This document shows positions 61,707 to 64,000 of a DNA stretch of 64,000 bases, piece by piece (positions within the stretch are counted from its first letter, which is position 1; the number at the start of each line of letters is the position of its first letter). Both the position numbers and the translations under genes were made by a program. The DNA comes from Serratia fonticola (GTDB lineage Bacteria; Pseudomonadota; Gammaproteobacteria; Enterobacterales; Enterobacteriaceae): NCBI RefSeq assembly GCF_006715025.1, contig NZ_VFMK01000001.1:310001-374000 (forward strand), in the 5' to 3' direction. A model generated the notes under the pieces. That model ran no database searches. It worked only from the letters and a program-made list of their open reading frames with translations, and was not told where the DNA came from.

Positions 61707-62675
61707 ATGAGTTCACAGACTATCGCGGCTAAGCGCTGGTTCAGTAAAGAGTGGCTGTTGGAGCAGAAATCGCTGATTGCTCTGCTGGTGCTGATTGCCG
61801 TGGTCTCTTCGATGAGCCCGAATTTCTTCACCCTCAACAACCTGTTCAACATTTTGCAGCAAACGTCAGTGAACGCCATTATGGCGGTCGGAATGACGTT
61901 GGTCATCCTCACCTCCGGCATCGATCTGTCAGTCGGATCGCTATTGGCGCTGACCGGTGCCGTCGCCGCTTCCATTGTGGGGTTTGAGGTCAACGCGGTG
62001 GTTGCCGTGGCTGCAGCACTGGCATTGGGGGCCGCGGTGGGGGCCTGTACCGGGGTTATCGTTGCCAAAGGCAAGGTTCAGGCGTTTATCGCCACGCTGG
62101 TGATGATGCTTTTATTGCGCGGTGTCACCATGGTGTACACCAACGGAAGCCCAATCAATACCGGTTTTACCGATGTTGCGGATGCGTTTGGTTGGTTCGG
62201 TATTGGCCGTCCACTGGGCGTTCCAACGCCGATCTGGATCATGGCTGTCGTGTTTATTGCTGCCTGGTATATGCTGCACCACACTCGCCTCGGCCGTTAT
62301 ATCTATGCACTAGGCGGGAATGAGGCCGCTACCCGCCTCTCCGGTATCAGCGTTGATAAAGTTAAAATCATTGTTTATTCCCTGTGTGGCCTGCTGGCCG
62401 CGCTGGCTGGCGTTATCGAAGTGGCGCGTTTGTCGTCTGCGCAACCTACCGCGGGCACTGGCTATGAGTTGGATGCAATCGCTGCGGTTGTTCTGGGTGG
62501 TACCAGCCTGGCCGGGGGTAAAGGGCGTATCGTCGGTACGTTGATCGGGGCGCTGATCCTTGGCTTCCTGAACAACGGATTGAATTTATTGGGTGTTTCT
62601 TCCTACTACCAAATGATCGTGAAAGCAGCCGTTATTCTGCTGGCGGTTCTGGTAGACAACAAAAGTAACAAGTAA
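61707..62675 (+). CDS. rbsC: Ribose ABC transporter permease
   Basis: 322 residues, one more than E. coli. About ten membrane segments; conserved TSGIDLSVGSLLALTGAVAA, ALGGNEAATRLSGISVDKVK and VVLGGTSLAGGKGRIVGTLIG, the signature of the ribose/xylose permease family. Starts 6 bases after rbsA. Confidence 0.97.
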   Translation: MSSQTIAAKRWFSKEWLLEQKSLIALLVLIAVVSSMSPNFFTLNNLFNILQQTSVNAIMAVGMTLVILTSGIDLSVGSLLALTGAVAASIVGFEVNAVVAVAAALALGAAVGACTGVIVAKGKVQAFIATLVMMLLLRGVTMVYTNGSPINTGFTDVADAFGWFGIGRPLGVPTPIWIMAVVFIAAWYMLHHTRLGRYIYALGGNEAATRLSGISVDKVKIIVYSLCGLLAALAGVIEVARLSSAQPTAGTGYELDAIAAVVLGGTSLAGGKGRIVGTLIGALILGFLNNGLNLLGVSSYYQMIVKAAVILLAVLVDNKSNK

Positions 62676-62699
62676 CTCTCCCCTACAGGAATCACGACC

Positions 62700-63587
62700 A
62701 TGAAAATGAAAAAACTGGCAACCTTAGTTTCAGCCTTCGCGTTAACCGCTACCTTGAGTGCTAACGCTTTGGCAAAAGATACCATTGCGCTGGTGGTTTC
62801 TACCCTCAACAACCCGTTCTTTGTTTCCATGAAAGACGGTGCCCAGCAGGAAGCCAACAAACTGGGTTATAACCTGGTGGTATTGGATTCCCAGAACAAC
62901 CCGGCAAAAGAGTTGGCTAACGTACAGGATCTGATGGTGCAGAGCCCGAAACTGTTGCTGATTAACCCAACCGATTCTGATGCGGTAGGTAATGCTATCA
63001 AGATGGCCAATCAGGCCAAGATCCCAGTCATTACGCTGGACCGTATGGCGGCTAAAGGGGACGTTGTCAGCCATATCGCATCTGACAACCGCGTTGGTGG
63101 CAAAATGGCCGGTGATTTTATCGCCAAGAAAGTCGGTGCCGATGCCAAGGTTATCCAATTAGAAGGTATTGCCGGGACGTCTGCCGCGCGCGAGCGTGGT
63201 GAAGGTTTCAAACAGTCACTGGATCAGAACAAGTTTACACTGCTGGCCAGCCAGCCTGCGGACTTTGATCGTACCAAGGGGCTGAACGTTATGCAGAACC
63301 TGCTGACAGCGCATCCAGGTGTGCAGGCGGTGTTTGCCCAGAATGATGAGATGGCGCTGGGCGCATTACGTGCGTTGCAAACGGCGGGTAAAACCGATGT
63401 TATCGTGGTCGGCTTTGATGGCACCGCTGATGGTGTGAAAGCGGTTGAAGGTGGCAAGCTGGCAGCAACAGTGGCACAGCGCCCGGATCAGATCGGTGTG
63501 ATTGGGGTTGAAACCGCCGATAAGATCTTGAAAGGCGAGAAAGTGCCTGCGACTATCCCGGTTGATTTGAAACTGGTTACCAAGTAA
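62700..63587 (+). CDS. rbsB: Periplasmic ribose-binding protein
   Basis: 295 residues. Signal peptide ends SANALA, cut before KDTIALVVS. Type I periplasmic binding fold. Ligand contacts expected in STLNNPFFVSM, DRMAAKGDVVSHIASDNRVG and FAQNDEMALG. Also presents ribose to the chemoreceptor Trg where that is present. CTACAGGAATC gives the ribosome-binding site. Confidence 0.97.
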   Translation: MKMKKLATLVSAFALTATLSANALAKDTIALVVSTLNNPFFVSMKDGAQQEANKLGYNLVVLDSQNNPAKELANVQDLMVQSPKLLLINPTDSDAVGNAIKMANQAKIPVITLDRMAAKGDVVSHIASDNRVGGKMAGDFIAKKVGADAKVIQLEGIAGTSAARERGEGFKQSLDQNKFTLLASQPADFDRTKGLNVMQNLLTAHPGVQAVFAQNDEMALGALRALQTAGKTDVIVVGFDGTADGVKAVEGGKLAATVAQRPDQIGVIGVETADKILKGEKVPATIPVDLKLVTK

Positions 63588-63647
63588 GTCATCCCTGCGC
63601 CATCGGAGCGGGCGTTACGGTGGCGCACAATTTCAGGAATCAATGCG

Positions 63648-64000
63648 ATGGAAACAGGAAAGCTGGTGGTTTTAGGCAGTATTAATGCCGACCATATCCT
63701 CAATATCAAACAGTTTCCCCAACCAGGCGAAACGGTGATCGGGAAGCAGTATAAGGTCGCTTTTGGTGGTAAAGGGGCTAACCAGGCGGTGGCCGCCGGA
63801 CGCAGTGGCGCGGATATCACTTTTATTGCCTGTGTGGGTGCTGACGACATTGGTGAGCGTATTCGTCAGCAGCTTGCTACCGATCGCATTGATACTCAAC
63901 CGATTGAAGCAATTGCTGATAGTACTACCGGCGTAGCGCTGATTTTTGTGAATGCTGAAGGTGAGAACGTGATTGGTATCGATGCCGGTGCTAATGCGGC
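63648..64000 (+). CDS. rbsK: Ribokinase, N-terminal part
   Basis: Starts at the ATG at 63648, with AGGAATC 7 bases upstream, and runs off the right edge (117 full codons seen). PfkB-family sugar kinase that makes ribose-5-phosphate. GSINADHILNIKQFPQPGET and the PfkB signature region AFGGKGANQAVAAGRSG are visible. An ATG at 63643 is out of frame. The rest of the gene and presumably rbsR lie beyond the window. Confidence 0.95.
   Translation, partial: METGKLVVLGSINADHILNIKQFPQPGETVIGKQYKVAFGGKGANQAVAAGRSGADITFIACVGADDIGERIRQQLATDRIDTQPIEAIADSTTGVALIFVNAEGENVIGIDAGANA

Overview
The window is chromosomal DNA from a member of the Enterobacterales, most like Serratia or a close relative in the Yersiniaceae. 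The evidence is near-identity of many proteins to E. coli/Serratia homologues recalled from memory (DnaA, GyrB, AtpE, RpmH, MnmE), an E. coli-type oriC between mnmG and mioC, and about ten ERIC-type intergenic palindromes. The species cannot be fixed without a search. The backbone follows the E. coli order avtA-yidE-ibpBA-yidQR-(dgo)-yidA-gyrB-recF-dnaN-dnaA-rpmH-rnpA-yidD-yidC-mnmE-yieE-chrR-adeP-yieH-phoU-pstBACS-glmS-glmU-atpCDGAHFEBI-rsmG-mnmG-oriC-mioC-asnC-asnA-viaA-ravA-kup-rbsDACBK. So this is the replication-origin region.

Layout. 1-8 kb: end of avtA, the transporter-like YidE, the heat-shock pair ibpA/ibpB with a sigma32 promoter and two ROSE-like thermometer hairpins, lipoprotein YidQ, YidR, decayed remains of a galactonate operon (dgoD and dgoT fragments), a serine/threonine dehydratase and the HAD phosphatase YidA. 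8-15 kb: gyrB, recF, dnaN and dnaA on the minus strand, with a dnaA control region rich in GATC sites and DnaA boxes. 15-19.4 kb: rpmH-rnpA-yidD-yidC-mnmE on the plus strand. 19.4-29.3 kb: a variable stretch with yieE, chrR, an exported hydrolase-like protein, adeP, yieH, a deletion scar joining a LysR-regulator remnant to an aldo/keto-reductase remnant, a succinate-semialdehyde dehydrogenase, and an amino-acid ABC importer (binding protein plus two permeases, no ATPase).

29.3-34.1 kb: phoU-pstBACS with two Pho boxes. 34.1-37.4 kb: an accessory three-gene operon (ATP-grasp ligase, GNAT-like acyltransferase, Rieske non-haem iron oxygenase) inserted between pstS and glmS, which are neighbours in E. 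coli. This is the best candidate for an undescribed system and looks like a compact small-molecule pathway. 37.4-48.3 kb: glmS, glmU and the whole ATP synthase operon. 48.9-54.2 kb: rsmG, mnmG, oriC, mioC, asnC and asnA. 54.2-64 kb: the ViaA/RavA chaperone pair, the potassium transporter Kup, and the ribose operon rbsDACB with the start of rbsK, preceded by two RbsR-type operators.

ERIC-type palindromes sit inside several essential transcription units (dnaA leader, dnaN-recF, rpmH promoter region, atpG-atpD, glmU-glmS) where E. coli has short or no spacers. No tRNA, rRNA, CRISPR array, insertion sequence or prophage was seen.
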